Assembly: GCF_014641635.1 (NCBI RefSeq)
Contig: NZ_BMIC01000005.1
Coordinates: 1-64,000, forward strand
Source: Aquaticitalea lipolytica
GTDB taxonomy: Bacteria; Bacteroidota; Bacteroidia; Flavobacteriales; Flavobacteriaceae
Direction: 5' to 3'
Length of the DNA: 64,000 nucleotides
The notes below the pieces were generated by a model that searched no databases, was not told the origin of the DNA, and was given only the letters and a program-made list of their open reading frames with translations. Positions 34,602-45,800 of the stretch are shown piece after piece (positions within the stretch are counted from its first letter, which is position 1; each line of letters begins with the position of its first letter). The translations under genes and the position numbers were made by a program.

Positions 34602-35623
34602 TAAAACAAACCTCCCTGTATATTATTTTTAATTTTTCCTAAATGTTTATATGCTAATTCTGTTACTTCGCGCCCACGAGGTGTTCTCATAATAAATCCT
34701 TGTTGGATTAAAAAAGGTTCGTAAACTTCTTCAATAGTTTCAGCGCTTTCACTCACAGCTGTAGCTAAAGTAGTAATGCCAACTGGTCCGCCTTTAAACT
34801 TATCAATTATAGTAGTAAGAATTTTATTGTCCATCTCATCCAATCCGTGAGCATCAACATTTAAAGCTTCTAAAGCAAATTTAGCAATCTTAATATCAAT
34901 ACTTCCATTCCCTTTAATTTGAGCAAAATCTCTAACTCTACGTAATAATGCATTTGCAATACGTGGTGTTCCTCTACTACGACCAGCAATTTCTACAGCA
35001 GCTTCCATAGAAATAGGTACATTTAAAATAGAGGCGCTACGTTGAGTTATAGTTGTTAATAGCTCTGTATTATAATATTGTAATCTACTTTGAATACCAA
35101 AACGAGCACGCATTGGAGAGGTTAATAATCCTGAACGTGTTGTTGCTCCAATAAGTGTAAATGGATTAAGATTAATTTGAACTGTTCTTGCATTTGGTCC
35201 AGACTCAATCATTATATCAATTTTGTAATCTTCCATTGCAGAGTATAAATACTCTTCAACAATTGGGCTTAATCGATGTATTTCATCAATAAACAAAACA
35301 TCTCGTTCTTCAAGATTTGTAAGTAATCCAGCAAGGTCACCTGGTTTATCTAAAACTGGCCCTGAAGTAACTTTAATACCAACATTCAATTCGCTAGCAA
35401 GAATATGAGCCAAAGTGGTTTTTCCAAGTCCTGGAGGCCCATGAAAAAGTGTATGGTCTAATGCTTCATTACGACCATTTGCAGCTTGGACAAAAATTTG
35501 AAGGTTTTCTAATACCTGATCCTGACCTGTAAAATCATCAAATGATAATGGTCTTAATTTTTTTTCAACATCAAGTTCTTCAGAAGAAAAGTTTTCGTTA
35601 GATGGGTTTAGATTCTCGTTCAT
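34601..35623 (-). CDS. ruvB: Holliday junction helicase motor RuvB
   Basis: A 340-residue AAA+ ATPase that drives branch migration with RuvA. Walker A '[12 protein letters not shown]', Walker B 'LFIDEIHRL', sensor 'GATTRSGLL' and the C-terminal winged helix '[19 protein letters not shown]' are all visible. ATG 35623 is preferred over a TTG three codons upstream because that TTG lies inside the -7 promoter element. The mRNA leader would then be only a few bases. Confidence 0.96.
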   Translation of the reverse strand: MNENLNPSNENFSSEELDVEKKLRPLSFDDFTGQDQVLENLQIFVQAANGRNEALDHTLFHGPPGLGKTTLAHILASELNVGIKVTSGPVLDKPGDLAGLLTNLEERDVLFIDEIHRLSPIVEEYLYSAMEDYKIDIMIESGPNARTVQINLNPFTLIGATTRSGLLTSPMRARFGIQSRLQYYNTELLTTITQRSASILNVPISMEAAVEIAGRSRGTPRIANALLRRVRDFAQIKGNGSIDIKIAKFALEALNVDAHGLDEMDNKILTTIIDKFKGGPVGITTLATAVSESAETIEEVYEPFLIQQGFIMRTPRGREVTELAYKHLGKIKNNIQGGLF

Positions 35624-35629
35624 ACAACA

Positions 35630-35637
35630 CAAATATA
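35630..35637 (-). promoter_or_regulatory. -7 element for ruvB
   Basis: The minus strand reads TATATTTG, ending 6 bases before the ruvB ATG. It lies just past the oxidase terminator. No clear -33 TTG. Confidence 0.5.
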
Positions 35638-35644
35638 AACAAAA

Positions 35645-35667
35645 AGCCTTTCTTAATTAGAAAGGCT
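35645..35667 (-). terminator. Terminator of the act-cox operon
   Basis: A perfect 8-bp stem AGCCTTTC / GAAAGGCT with a 7-base loop; the minus strand continues with TTTTTG. It lies 26 bases after the coxA stop. Confidence 0.88.
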
Positions 35668-35692
35668 GATGTTGTATTATAAATATATTTTT

Positions 35693-37486
35693 CTAGTGCT
35701 GAAGTTCTTCTTCACCTTCTCTTAAAGGCACATTTTGTGGCACAAAATCTTCTTCATATCCTGGTTTACTATAATCGTAAGACCAACGGTATACGTGAGG
35801 AATTTCACCTTCCCAGTTACCATGAATATGTTTCACTGGTGCAGTCCACTCTAATGTTGTAGATTTCCAAGGGTTTTGTACTGTTTTCTTACCAAAGAAC
35901 ATACTGCTAAAGAAATTGTATAGGTATACTAATTGGAAAACTCCACCAACCAACGCAAAGATTGTAATGATAACGTTCACATTTGCTAGGTCATCAAATA
36001 ATGGGAAGTTAGAGTTTGTATAATAACGTCTTGGTAAACCAGCCATTCCTATAAAATGCATTGGAAAGAATACACCATAAGCACAAACCGCAGTTACCCA
36101 GAAATGTAAGTAACCTAAATTTTTATTAAGCATACGACCAAACATTTTTGGATACCAATGGTATATACCTGCAAACATTCCGTAAAGAGCAGAAATACCC
36201 ATTACTAAGTGGAAGTGAGCAATAACGAAATATGTATCGTGTACATTTATATCTAAGGCACTATCTCCAAGAATAATACCTGTTAATCCTCCTGTAATGA
36301 ATGTTGAAACAAACCCGATGGAGAATAACATAGCAGGATTCAATTGTAAATTACCTTTCCAAATGGTTGTAATCCAGTTAAAGGCTTTTACAGCTGAAGG
36401 TATTGCAATTAATAATGTTGTAAATGTAAATACAGAACCAAGGAATGGATTCATACCAGAGATAAACATATGGTGTCCCCAAACGATAGTTGATAAGAAA
36501 GCAATAGCCAAAATAGAAGCAATCATCGCACGATATCCAAAGATAGGTTTACGTGAGTTCGATGCCATAATTTCAGAAACTAATCCCATAGCAGGAAGGA
36601 TAACGATATATACTTCAGGATGTCCTAAGAACCAAAATAAGTGTTCGAATAATACTGGAGAACCTCCTTGATAATGTAATACTTCACCTTGAATAAATAT
36701 ATCAGATAAGAAGAATGATGTTCCAAAACTTCTATCCATTATTAATAATAATGCTGCTGAAAGTAATACAGGGAATGAAATAACACCAATTACTGCTGTA
36801 ATGAAAAATGCCCAAATTGTTAAAGGCAATCTTGTCATTGACATTCCTTTTGTACGTAAATTAATTACAGTAACAATATAGTTTAATGATCCTAATAAAG
36901 ATGATGCAATAAAGATAGCCATAGATACCAACCACAATGTCATACCCATTCCTGAACCTCCTTGAGCCATTGGTAATGCACTTAATGGTGGATAGATTGT
37001 CCATCCTGCAGCAGCTGGTCCAGCTTCAACAAATAACGAGATTACCATGATTACACTTGATAAGAAGAATAACCAATAAGACACCATGTTTAAGAACCCA
37101 GAAGCCATATCTCGTGCTCCAATTTGCAACGGAATTAATAAGTTACTAAACGTACCACTTAATCCTGCTGTCAATACAAAGAATACCATAATTGTACCAT
37201 GTATTGTAACTAATGCTAAATATATATCTGCATCCATAACTCCATCTGGAGCCCATTTACCTAATAAAGCTTCAAAGATAACATTAGGTTCTTCTGGCCA
37301 TGCAATTTGCATACGAAACATAAGAGACATTATAACTCCTATAACACCCATTATTGTACCTGTAATTAAGTACTGTTTAGCAATCATTTTATGATCTTGA
37401 CTAAAGATGTACTTTGTTACAAATGTTTCTTTGTGATGATGTCCGTGATCGTCGTCGTGTGCGTGAGTATCTGCGTGTGTTGACAT
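35693..37486 (-). CDS. Cytochrome c oxidase subunit I
   Basis: A 597-residue catalytic subunit of the heme-copper oxidase, which reduces O2 to water and pumps protons. Twelve membrane helices are expected. Key segments are 'TIHGTIMVFFVLTAGLSG' (low-spin heme ligand), 'FWFLGHPEVYIVILPAMG' (CuB ligand His and cross-linked Tyr), 'WGHHMFISGMNP' (CuB histidines) and 'HDTYFVIAHFHLVMG' (heme a3 and heme a ligands). The N-terminus is His/Asp rich (residues 5-20). The GHPEVY Tyr and 'HHM' pair classify it as an A-type oxidase. It is the last gene of the act-cox operon. Confidence 0.96.
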   Translation of the reverse strand: MSTHADTHAHDDDHGHHHKETFVTKYIFSQDHKMIAKQYLITGTIMGVIGVIMSLMFRMQIAWPEEPNVIFEALLGKWAPDGVMDADIYLALVTIHGTIMVFFVLTAGLSGTFSNLLIPLQIGARDMASGFLNMVSYWLFFLSSVIMVISLFVEAGPAAAGWTIYPPLSALPMAQGGSGMGMTLWLVSMAIFIASSLLGSLNYIVTVINLRTKGMSMTRLPLTIWAFFITAVIGVISFPVLLSAALLLIMDRSFGTSFFLSDIFIQGEVLHYQGGSPVLFEHLFWFLGHPEVYIVILPAMGLVSEIMASNSRKPIFGYRAMIASILAIAFLSTIVWGHHMFISGMNPFLGSVFTFTTLLIAIPSAVKAFNWITTIWKGNLQLNPAMLFSIGFVSTFITGGLTGIILGDSALDINVHDTYFVIAHFHLVMGISALYGMFAGIYHWYPKMFGRMLNKNLGYLHFWVTAVCAYGVFFPMHFIGMAGLPRRYYTNSNFPLFDDLANVNVIITIFALVGGVFQLVYLYNFFSSMFFGKKTVQNPWKSTTLEWTAPVKHIHGNWEGEIPHVYRWSYDYSKPGYEEDFVPQNVPLREGEEELQH

Positions 37487-37523
37487 AATCTATATATACT
37501 TTTTTAAAACGATTTTTATTAGT

Positions 37524-38594
37524 TTAGTTTAAAGAATTTTTAAATTCTTTTTGTTCTTTCATCCAAGCGTCAAACTCTTCTTGAGTTTCAACGATGATCT
37601 TCATTTGCATATTGTAGTGAGACTTACCACAAATTTTATTACATAATAATAAGTAATCAAATGTGTAAGTGTCTAAAGCACTTTCTCCTTTAGCAACTAA
37701 AGCTTCACTCTTTTCGACTCTTATTTTATTAATACGTTGAACTTTCTCAACCATTTCTGGTGTAGCTCTCATTTGCTCAGTAGTTACTGTAGGTGTAAAA
37801 CCAAATTCAGTTACCATACCAGGAACACAGTTCATTTGTGCTCTAAAGTGAGGCATATAAGCAGAGTGTAATACATCTTGAGAGCGCATTTTAAAATGCA
37901 CAGGTCTACCAACAACTAAATGAAGCTCTGTAGTTATAACATCATCTTGAGCATTTGGATCGGCTTCATCTAGCCCTAAAATGTTAGCTCTGTCTAAATC
38001 TATTAATCTAACATTAGCCATACCTAAAACATTATCTTGACCAGAATAACGAGCCTTCCAGTTAAATTGTTGAGCGTATAACTCTATAACCATTGGGTCA
38101 TCATCTTCATTAATATTCATAATGCTAGTCCAAGTAAACAATCCATAAATAATTAAACCTGCCAATACAATTACAGGAATAATTGTCCATATTGCTTCTA
38201 AAGTATTGTTGTCTGCATAAAACAATGCTTTTTTTCCTTTTTCTCCTCTATATTTAAAAGCAAAGTAGTGAAGTAAAAATTGAGTGATTGTTTGCACAAT
38301 AAATATGATAACCATAGATATGATCATCAAATTATCTATTTCTGGACCATGTGCTGATGCTGAGTTTGACATTAAAGGTAAATCTCCCCATTTTACAAAA
38401 CACACAATGGTAATGACATAAATAAAAATTAAGAAACCTATCATTAAATAAGCATTAATTTTATTGTCATAATCAGTTGCAACTCCAGTATTTGATTCGT
38501 CAGTATTAACTTGAGCTAAATCAAATATTTTCACCATTTGCCAAATTGCAACAGCTACAAAAAGTACTATTATAATTGTTAAAAAAGCAGTCAT
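37524..38594 (-). CDS. Cytochrome c oxidase subunit II with CuA site
   Basis: A 356-residue subunit that receives electrons at the binuclear CuA centre. Helices at about 2-20, 47-68, 85-112 and 137-155 anchor the periplasmic cupredoxin domain. The CuA ligands are in 'LLCNKICGKSHYNMQMKI' (CxxxCxxxHxxM) and 'HSAYMPHFRAQMNCVPGM'. There is no fused cytochrome c domain, so a separate cytochrome such as ActE or ActA must deliver electrons. It starts 28 bases after actF. Confidence 0.95.
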   Translation of the reverse strand: MTAFLTIIIVLFVAVAIWQMVKIFDLAQVNTDESNTGVATDYDNKINAYLMIGFLIFIYVITIVCFVKWGDLPLMSNSASAHGPEIDNLMIISMVIIFIVQTITQFLLHYFAFKYRGEKGKKALFYADNNTLEAIWTIIPVIVLAGLIIYGLFTWTSIMNINEDDDPMVIELYAQQFNWKARYSGQDNVLGMANVRLIDLDRANILGLDEADPNAQDDVITTELHLVVGRPVHFKMRSQDVLHSAYMPHFRAQMNCVPGMVTEFGFTPTVTTEQMRATPEMVEKVQRINKIRVEKSEALVAKGESALDTYTFDYLLLCNKICGKSHYNMQMKIIVETQEEFDAWMKEQKEFKNSLN

Positions 38595-38622
38595 TGTCGT
38601 ATCTCTTCTTTATTTAATGTTA

Positions 38623-39993
38623 TTAATAATGGAAATGTTCACTTTCTTTAATAAAAGGATTCCCTTTAGGTAGTAATGGTGCTTTTGTTAAAGCTGTAAA
38701 TACTACAAGTATAAATAATCCTGCAAATAGCATTATTGAACTAATTTCCGGAATTCCAATAAACCATCTGTCTCCAACTGTTGCAGGCATTATCATATTA
38801 AATATATCTATATAATGTCCACATAAAATAACTATACCAGCCATAATTACAAACCAAGGAATACGTTTGTAATCACTATTCATTAACAATAATAATGGGA
38901 ATACAAAGTTCATAACTACCATGCCTAAAAATGGTAATTGGTAATCTTGGAATCTAGTAACAAAGTATGTTACCTCTTCTGGAATGTTTGAATACCAAAT
39001 TAACATAAACTGTGAAAACCATAAGTAAGTCCAGAAAATACTAATACCAAACATGAATTTTGCTAAATCGTGTAAATGGCTATCATTTACATGAGGTAAA
39101 AGTCCTTTAGATTTTAAATAGATTGTTACTAGTGCAATAACAGTAATACCACTTACAAACATACTTGCAAACACATACCATCCAAATAATGTAGAAAACC
39201 AGTGTGGGTCTACACTCATAATCCAATCCCAAGACATCATAGACTCTGTATAAATATAGAATACTAAGAATGCCGCTGAAATACGGAATAATTTTTTGAA
39301 ATTTCTATTATCATTAACATCAGCATTATCTTGTGCGATAGAAAATTTACGTGCAAAATATCTGTAAGTACACCATCCTGCTATAAATATTAATCCACGA
39401 ATGATAAAGCCAGTCATATTTAAGAATCCTGATTTACCTTGAATTAATTTATCGTGAGCAACTACTTCAGGATCCATCCAAACAAATAAATTGTAATGAC
39501 CTCCTAACCAAGAAGTACCAGATGCCACAGCAATTCCTAAAACAATTAGAGCTCCAGGAAGCAAATATGCAGTAATTCCTTCCATAACTCTAAATAGTAC
39601 TGGAGACCATCCTGCTTGAGCAGCAAATTGAATTGCATAAAACGCTAATACACCAAGAGCAATCATCATAAAAAAGAATGCTGCAACATATAATGCAGAC
39701 CAAGGTCTATTAGCTATTTGATGTTGTACATGCTTTGCATGTTCGTCTCCATGGTGTTCTGAAACTTCTGCTCCTTTGTTTTCTGAATGTGTATCGTTAT
39801 CATGTCCAGCAACAACTTCATGCGCAGTTACTTCACCATGACCTCCTCCATGAGCAGATGATTCTTCTGCCAACATTGTTTTTACATCATCTAAAGATTT
39901 ATGAGATGTCATAAAACCATATCCAACACCTATTAATCCTAAAATGATTAAGGCAATTGAAAATGTCTTTAATTTATTTGAAAATGTATACAT
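38623..39993 (-). CDS. Alternative complex III subunit ActF
   Basis: A 456-residue polytopic membrane subunit with about ten helices, homologous to ActC-type NrfD proteins in fold. A His- and Glu-rich soluble loop follows the first helix (about residues 38-92, many H, E and D). 'ALYVAAFFFMMIALGV' and 'YTESMMSWDWIMSVDPHWFSTLFGWYVFASMFVSG' are typical of ActF. It is part of quinol:cytochrome c/oxidase electron transfer in alternative complex III. It follows actE by 2 bases. Confidence 0.92.
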   Translation of the reverse strand: MYTFSNKLKTFSIALIILGLIGVGYGFMTSHKSLDDVKTMLAEESSAHGGGHGEVTAHEVVAGHDNDTHSENKGAEVSEHHGDEHAKHVQHQIANRPWSALYVAAFFFMMIALGVLAFYAIQFAAQAGWSPVLFRVMEGITAYLLPGALIVLGIAVASGTSWLGGHYNLFVWMDPEVVAHDKLIQGKSGFLNMTGFIIRGLIFIAGWCTYRYFARKFSIAQDNADVNDNRNFKKLFRISAAFLVFYIYTESMMSWDWIMSVDPHWFSTLFGWYVFASMFVSGITVIALVTIYLKSKGLLPHVNDSHLHDLAKFMFGISIFWTYLWFSQFMLIWYSNIPEEVTYFVTRFQDYQLPFLGMVVMNFVFPLLLLMNSDYKRIPWFVIMAGIVILCGHYIDIFNMIMPATVGDRWFIGIPEISSIMLFAGLFILVVFTALTKAPLLPKGNPFIKESEHFHY

Positions 39994-39995
39994 AT

Positions 39996-40577
39996 CTATA
40001 TTGAATCTTTAACAGTCTTATTTCCTCCTAATTCTGATTTTAATTTTAGCACATAGTCAACTACTTGCCAACGCTCTTCTTCATTAAGCTGATTAGCGTA
40101 AGAACCCATTGCATTTTTACCATAGTAAATTGTATGATAAATACTTCCAACAGTTAACATTCTTCCTGCATCATCGTAACTTGGTACACCTAATATTTTT
40201 TCTCTTTTAACCAAGTTCCCTTGTCCATCACCTTTATTTCCATGGCAAATCCCACAGTATATGTCATATAAAATTTTACCTCTTTCTGTATCAACTTGTG
40301 TAGAATCTAATGGACTAGTAAGTGTAGATTTAGCCAATTCATAACCCTCATTAGTGCTATCAAAATCAAAAGGTTTAAATCCTCTTGGTATAGAACCTTC
40401 TGCAGGTAATTGTGCCTCATACCCATTTTTGAAAGCATTTGATTCGCTATAAGTTTCATAACCTACAGGTTCGTACATATTTGGCATAAATTGGTAGTTT
40501 GGTCTAGTATCTTTTTTACAAGATACAACCGATACTAATACTACAATCAATACTGTTATTTTAAATAAGCTTTTCAT
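39996..40577 (-). CDS. Alternative complex III monoheme cytochrome c subunit ActE
   Basis: A 193-residue lipoprotein: signal peptide ending at 'VVSCKKD', so the cysteine is the predicted lipid attachment. One c-type heme site CGICHG is near residue 110, and a methionine ligand is likely in 'YGKNAMGSYANQL'. It carries electrons from the ActA/B module towards subunit II of the oxidase. Gene order matches actABCDEF. Confidence 0.93.
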   Translation of the reverse strand: MKSLFKITVLIVVLVSVVSCKKDTRPNYQFMPNMYEPVGYETYSESNAFKNGYEAQLPAEGSIPRGFKPFDFDSTNEGYELAKSTLTSPLDSTQVDTERGKILYDIYCGICHGNKGDGQGNLVKREKILGVPSYDDAGRMLTVGSIYHTIYYGKNAMGSYANQLNEEERWQVVDYVLKLKSELGGNKTVKDSI

Positions 40578-40582
40578 CTGTA

Positions 40583-41116
40583 TTAATGCGCTTTATCAAT
40601 TATGTTAATTTCTACTGCTCCAGTTTCCTTTAATAAATCAGCTAATTCTTTTTCGTTATTATGAATTGCAATTTCCATTAAAAAATGGTCATCAGTAGTT
40701 CTAGTATCTGGGTTTTCAGCCTCTTTAAACGGCCACATTCTACTACGTAAATAAAATGTAATTACCATTAAGTGAGCTGCAAAAAACACTGTAAGCTCAA
40801 ACATAATTGGTACGAATGCAGGCATATTTTCTATATAGCTAAAACTTGGTTTACCACCAATGTTTTGAGGCCAATCTTCAATCATAATGAAATTCATCAT
40901 TACAATTGCAACTGTTAATCCAACACAACCATACATAAATGCAGCAATAGCAATTCTGGTTGGAGCTAATCCCATAGCCTTATCTAGTCCATGAACTGGA
41001 AAAGGTGTATATATCTCTTCAATATGATGTTTTTCAGCTTTAACTTTCTTAACAGCTGACATTAATACATCATCATCAGTATAAATAGCGTGAATTACTT
41101 TCGAAGATTCTTCCAT
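40583..41116 (-). CDS. Alternative complex III subunit ActD (DUF3341)
   Basis: A 177-residue protein with a short soluble N-terminal domain ('VIHAIYTDDDVLMSAVKKVK', 'IEEIYTPFPVHGLDKAMGL') and two membrane helices (about 55-80 and 100-125). This is the DUF3341 family, the ActD subunit of alternative complex III, with a structural role. It begins 4 bases after actC. Confidence 0.92.
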   Translation of the reverse strand: MEESSKVIHAIYTDDDVLMSAVKKVKAEKHHIEEIYTPFPVHGLDKAMGLAPTRIAIAAFMYGCVGLTVAIVMMNFIMIEDWPQNIGGKPSFSYIENMPAFVPIMFELTVFFAAHLMVITFYLRSRMWPFKEAENPDTRTTDDHFLMEIAIHNNEKELADLLKETGAVEINIIDKAH

Positions 41117-41120
41117 ACTA

Positions 41121-42851
41121 TTATTTGTTTATTAAATTTTTAGCTTGTCCTGACCAATCATCACGCTCAGCTCTTCCTGGGAAAGTGCCTGTGATTTCGT
41201 CTAACAAATCATATTCTTTTTTCGTCATTTTGCTCACTTGTAAGAAAGTATAAATACCTATGCTATTTAATACTTCTTCCATCTTAGGACCAATACCATT
41301 TATTAGTTTAAGGTCGTCAGCTTTTTGAGTGTTAGCATCAAACTTTCCGATACTTTCAAACAAACTATTAACCTTATCTGAGTTATCAACTTTAGGCTTT
41401 TCATTTGCTTTAATAGCTACTTTTTTTCCCGAAGTTCTTTCATCAGCTCCTGTTCCAACTAAACTATCTCCTCTCTCTCTGATGTTTTTATAACGCTCAC
41501 CTGATGATTTTAAAATTGTTTTTACCTCTGCTTGTGCAATTACCGGGAATGTACGTGCATATAGTAAGAACAATACAAAGAAGAATCCAATAGTTCCAAT
41601 AAAGATTCCAATATCAACAAATGTTGGTTGGAACATTGTCCATGAAGATGGTAAGTAATCTCTATGTAATGATGTTACGATAATTACAAAACGCTCAAAC
41701 CACATTCCAACGTTTACCACAATAGAGATAAAGAATGAGAACATAATACTAGTTCTTAATTTCTTGAACCACATAAATTGAGGTGAGAACACGTTACAAG
41801 ACATCATCATCCAATATGCCCAAGCATAAGGACCAGTTGCTCTGTTTAAGAATGCATACTGCTCGTATTCTACTCCAGAATACCATGCAATAAACAACTC
41901 TGTGATATAAGCTACACCTACGATAGAACCAGTAATCATAATTACAATGTTCATTAATTCGATGTGCTGTACTGTTATATAATCTTCTAGGCTACACACT
42001 TTTCTCATGATAATAAGAAGTGTATTTACCATTGCGAATCCTGAGAAAATTGCTCCTGCAACGAAATAAGGTGGGAAAATTGTAGTATGCCAACCTGGTA
42101 TTACAGATGTTGCGAAGTCAAAAGATACAATTGTATGTACCGAAAGTACAAGTGGTGTTGCTAAACCTGCAAGCACTAAAGATACTTCTTCAAAACGTTG
42201 CCAATCTTTTGCTCTACCTGACCATCCGAAACTTAGTAAAGAGTATATTTTCTTTTGGAAAGGTCTTACTGCCCTATCTCTAATCATTGCAAAATCTGGC
42301 AATAAACCTGTCCACCAAAATACAAGTGAAACTGATAAATAAGTAGAAATCGCAAATACATCCCAAAGTAATGGTGAGTTAAAGTTTACCCAAAGTGATC
42401 CAAATTGATTTGGAATTGGTAATACCCAATACCCTAACCATGGACGACCCATGTGAATAATAGGGAATAATCCTGCTTGAACTACCGAGAAAATTGTCAT
42501 TGCTTCAGCAGACCGGTTAATTGCCATTCTCCATTTTTGACGGAATAGTAAAAGTACTGCAGAAATCAGAGTTCCTGCGTGACCAATACCAACCCACCAA
42601 ACGAAGTTAGTAATATCCCAAGCCCAACCAACAGTTTTGTTTAGACCCCAAACACCAATTCCTGTTGAAATGGTATAAATTATACATCCAATTCCCCAAA
42701 GAAAAGCTACTAATGAAATAGAAAAAACTATCCACCAAGCTTTATTGGCTTTACCTTCAACAGGTCGTGCAACATCCACAGATACATCGTGGTATGATTT
42801 TTCACCTGTAACTAAAGGTCTTCTAATAGGTGCTTCGTAATGAGACGCCAT
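41121..42851 (-). CDS. Alternative complex III subunit ActC (NrfD-like) with C-terminal helix-hairpin-helix tail
   Basis: A 576-residue inner-membrane subunit of the NrfD/PsrC family with about ten helices; it takes part in menaquinol oxidation. Typical segments are 'AWDITNFVWWVGIGHAGTLISAVLLLF' (split by description), 'PIIHMGRPWLGYW' and 'ISTYLSVSLVFWWTGLLPD'. After the last helix (near 445) comes a soluble tail of about 130 residues, whose end (about 513-576) reads 'LKLINGIGPKMEEVLNSIGI', a helix-hairpin-helix type module. Canonical ActC ends soon after its membrane part, so this tail is an addition. Confidence 0.92.
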   Translation of the reverse strand: MASHYEAPIRRPLVTGEKSYHDVSVDVARPVEGKANKAWWIVFSISLVAFLWGIGCIIYTISTGIGVWGLNKTVGWAWDITNFVWWVGIGHAGTLISAVLLLFRQKWRMAINRSAEAMTIFSVVQAGLFPIIHMGRPWLGYWVLPIPNQFGSLWVNFNSPLLWDVFAISTYLSVSLVFWWTGLLPDFAMIRDRAVRPFQKKIYSLLSFGWSGRAKDWQRFEEVSLVLAGLATPLVLSVHTIVSFDFATSVIPGWHTTIFPPYFVAGAIFSGFAMVNTLLIIMRKVCSLEDYITVQHIELMNIVIMITGSIVGVAYITELFIAWYSGVEYEQYAFLNRATGPYAWAYWMMMSCNVFSPQFMWFKKLRTSIMFSFFISIVVNVGMWFERFVIIVTSLHRDYLPSSWTMFQPTFVDIGIFIGTIGFFFVLFLLYARTFPVIAQAEVKTILKSSGERYKNIRERGDSLVGTGADERTSGKKVAIKANEKPKVDNSDKVNSLFESIGKFDANTQKADDLKLINGIGPKMEEVLNSIGIYTFLQVSKMTKKEYDLLDEITGTFPGRAERDDWSGQAKNLINK

Positions 42852-42881
42852 AATCCTTTTATAATTATTACTTAATTAATA

Positions 42882-45800
42882 TTATGCTTCAGTTGTATTT
42901 CTCACTTTAGTTTGATACATCACGTTTGGTTTTGTTCCAACGCTTTCTAACAAGTGATACATACGGTTATCTTCTTTAAGTTTTGCAACTTTACTTTCTT
43001 TATCATTGATGTCACCAAAAGTCATTGCTCCATTACTACATGCAGAAGAACAAGCTGTTTGGAATTCTCCATCTTTAATTTCGCGTCCATCACGTTTAGC
43101 ATCAAGAATAGTTTTTTGTGTTTTTTGAATACACATAGAACATTTTTCCATAACACCACGAGAACGAACAACAACATCTGGGTTTAATACCATACGTCCT
43201 AAATCATCGTTCATATGATAATCAAACTCGTCATTTTCGCTGTATAAGAACCAGTTGAAACGACGAACTTTATAAGGACAGTTGTTTGCACAATAACGTG
43301 TACCTACACAACGGTTATAAGCCATGTGGTTTTGGCCTTGACGACCATGAGACGTTGCAGCAACTGGACAAACAGTTTCGCAAGGTGCATGATTACAATG
43401 CTGACACATTACTGGCTGGAATGCTACTTGTGGATTATCCGCAGGTGTTTCCATTTCATTAAATCCACCAAGTGAACCATTATCTCCAAATAAACCAGAG
43501 AAGTTTTCTTTTTTAGTATCATCTCCTTCAAACGTATCTTCAGAAGAATAATATCTATCAATACGCAACCAGTGCATATCTCGACTACGACGTATTTCTG
43601 ATTTACCAACTACAGGAACGTTATTTTCAGCATGACATGCAATAACACATGCTCCACATCCAGTACAAGCGTTCAAATCGATAGATAAATTAAAATGATG
43701 ACCAATTGAACGGTCAAATTCGTCCCATAAATCTACATCAGGAGAAGTAACAGGAGTTTCAACGTGATTTAAAGACACCACCGGAATTGCATTCCAATAA
43801 TCTTTATCTTTTGTGTTGAAAATTTCTAGTGTTGTTTCTTTAATGATATCTCCACGACCCATTAAAGTGTTTTGTAATTGTACACAAGCAAACTCATGTT
43901 CTCCTGAAGCTGCTGTTACACTTACATTTTGAGCTGTATTGAAGTTTTGGTATAACGCATAAGCATTAACACCAGTTTTCATTTCGTCTTTTAATCCAGC
44001 TGTTCTTCCATAACCTAATGATAATCCTACAGACCCATTAGCTTGTCCTGGTTGAATAATTACTGGCACATTTTTTATAGTAACACCGTTAACAGTAACA
44101 TCTGCATAGTTACCATTTAAACCTCCATTAGCAACATGCCAATTTTTAAGATTTAATTGCTTTGCATCTGCTGTAGATACAGTTAAATAGTTATCCCAAG
44201 ATACTCTTGTTAATGGATCTGGAAACTCTTGTAACCATGGGTTATTGGCTTGCTGACCATCTCCCATTCCTACTTTAGTGTATAATGTTAGCTCTAATCC
44301 TTCTGCTTTAGATGATGATGCTAAGGCTCTTGCTGCATCTCCAGATGAAGCTACAGTTTCTAAAGTATTAGCTTCGGTTGTTTCAGGTGCGTTTTCTAAT
44401 GCAGGCATAGCTCCAACAAATAATCCATCATGCAATGCTTGGTTGAAAGAACTTCCGCCTAGAATACCTGTATTCCAATTATCTTTAATAAAATCGTGAT
44501 AAGACACATCATTACCAGTCCATTTTAATAAAGCATCTTGAAACTGACGTGTATCAAACAAAGGACGAATAGTTGGTTGTGTTAAACCGTAATGTCCTTT
44601 TTTAAGTTCAACATCTCCCCAAGACTCTAAATAATGAGGTGCAGCAGCTATATATTGAGTAACTGAAGCTGTTTCATCAGCTTTCATAGAGAAAGCAATA
44701 GATAATTCTGTTTTCTTTAACCCTTCAGCAAAATCATTTGCGTTTGGTAATGTATATAATGGATTAACTCCACTCATAATGATAGCACCAACTTTTCCAG
44801 CTTTCATATCAGCCACTAAAGTTGCAACATCTGCATCATTACCTTGTCTTGTTTTTATTGGAGCAGATTTATCAAATACTTTACTACTTAAATAAGCATT
44901 GATTTCTAACGCTACAGTTTGTGCGTTAACATCTTGAATTCCTGTTACAACAACACCATTACTTCCAGCTTCTTTTAATTGTGAAGCTGCCTTACGAACT
45001 GCATCATCAATTTGTTTTGGAAGGTCTCCAGAAACTGAACCACCAATAACATAACTATATAATTTAGCTAAAGCTAATTTTTGTTGGCTTGGTGTTGCAG
45101 GCACTCGCTTATCTGCATTTGCACCAGATAACGACATATTAGCTTCAATCTGAATATGCCTAGACATTTTACCTTCTTGAGGCACACGTCCTTGAGCATA
45201 ACCTGAATCGAAACCACCACCTTGCCAATCTCCTAAAAAGTCAGCACCTACAGAAACTATAGTTGAAGCTTTTGAGAAATCGTAATTAGCTAAAGCGCGT
45301 TCTCCATATTTAGCTTGGTATGCATCTAATGCAGCAGATTCTGAAACAGCATCATAAACTACATGGCGTACATTACCATATTTTTCTTTGAAGTTTGATA
45401 TCAATTTACTTGTTGAAGGACTTGCAAAAGTTTGTGTTAATAACACAATCTCCTTACCAGCATTCATTAAGTCGGTTAACTTTTGATTAGTTTCTAAATC
45501 AAAAGCACTCCAAGAAATTGATTTACCGTCTTTCTTTGGCCCTTGAACTCTTAAACTATCATATAACCCTAAAACTGAAGCATTAACTCTGGCATTAGCA
45601 CCACCATTAGCAGTAGCCATTGTGTTGTTTTCAATTTTAATTGGACGCCCTTCACGAGTTTTTACTAAAACACTTGCAAAGTCAAAACCATCTGCAATTG
45701 TAGTTGCATAGTAATTTGCAACACCAGGAATAATTTCTTCAGGTTGCACTACATAAGGAATCGACTTAATCACTGGTCCTTCACAAGCCGCTAGTGAAGC

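Noticed and set aside
36297-36671. 124-codon plus-strand frame inside the oxidase subunit I gene
   Set aside because: Antisense of conserved coxA sequence; codon bias of the real gene creates it.
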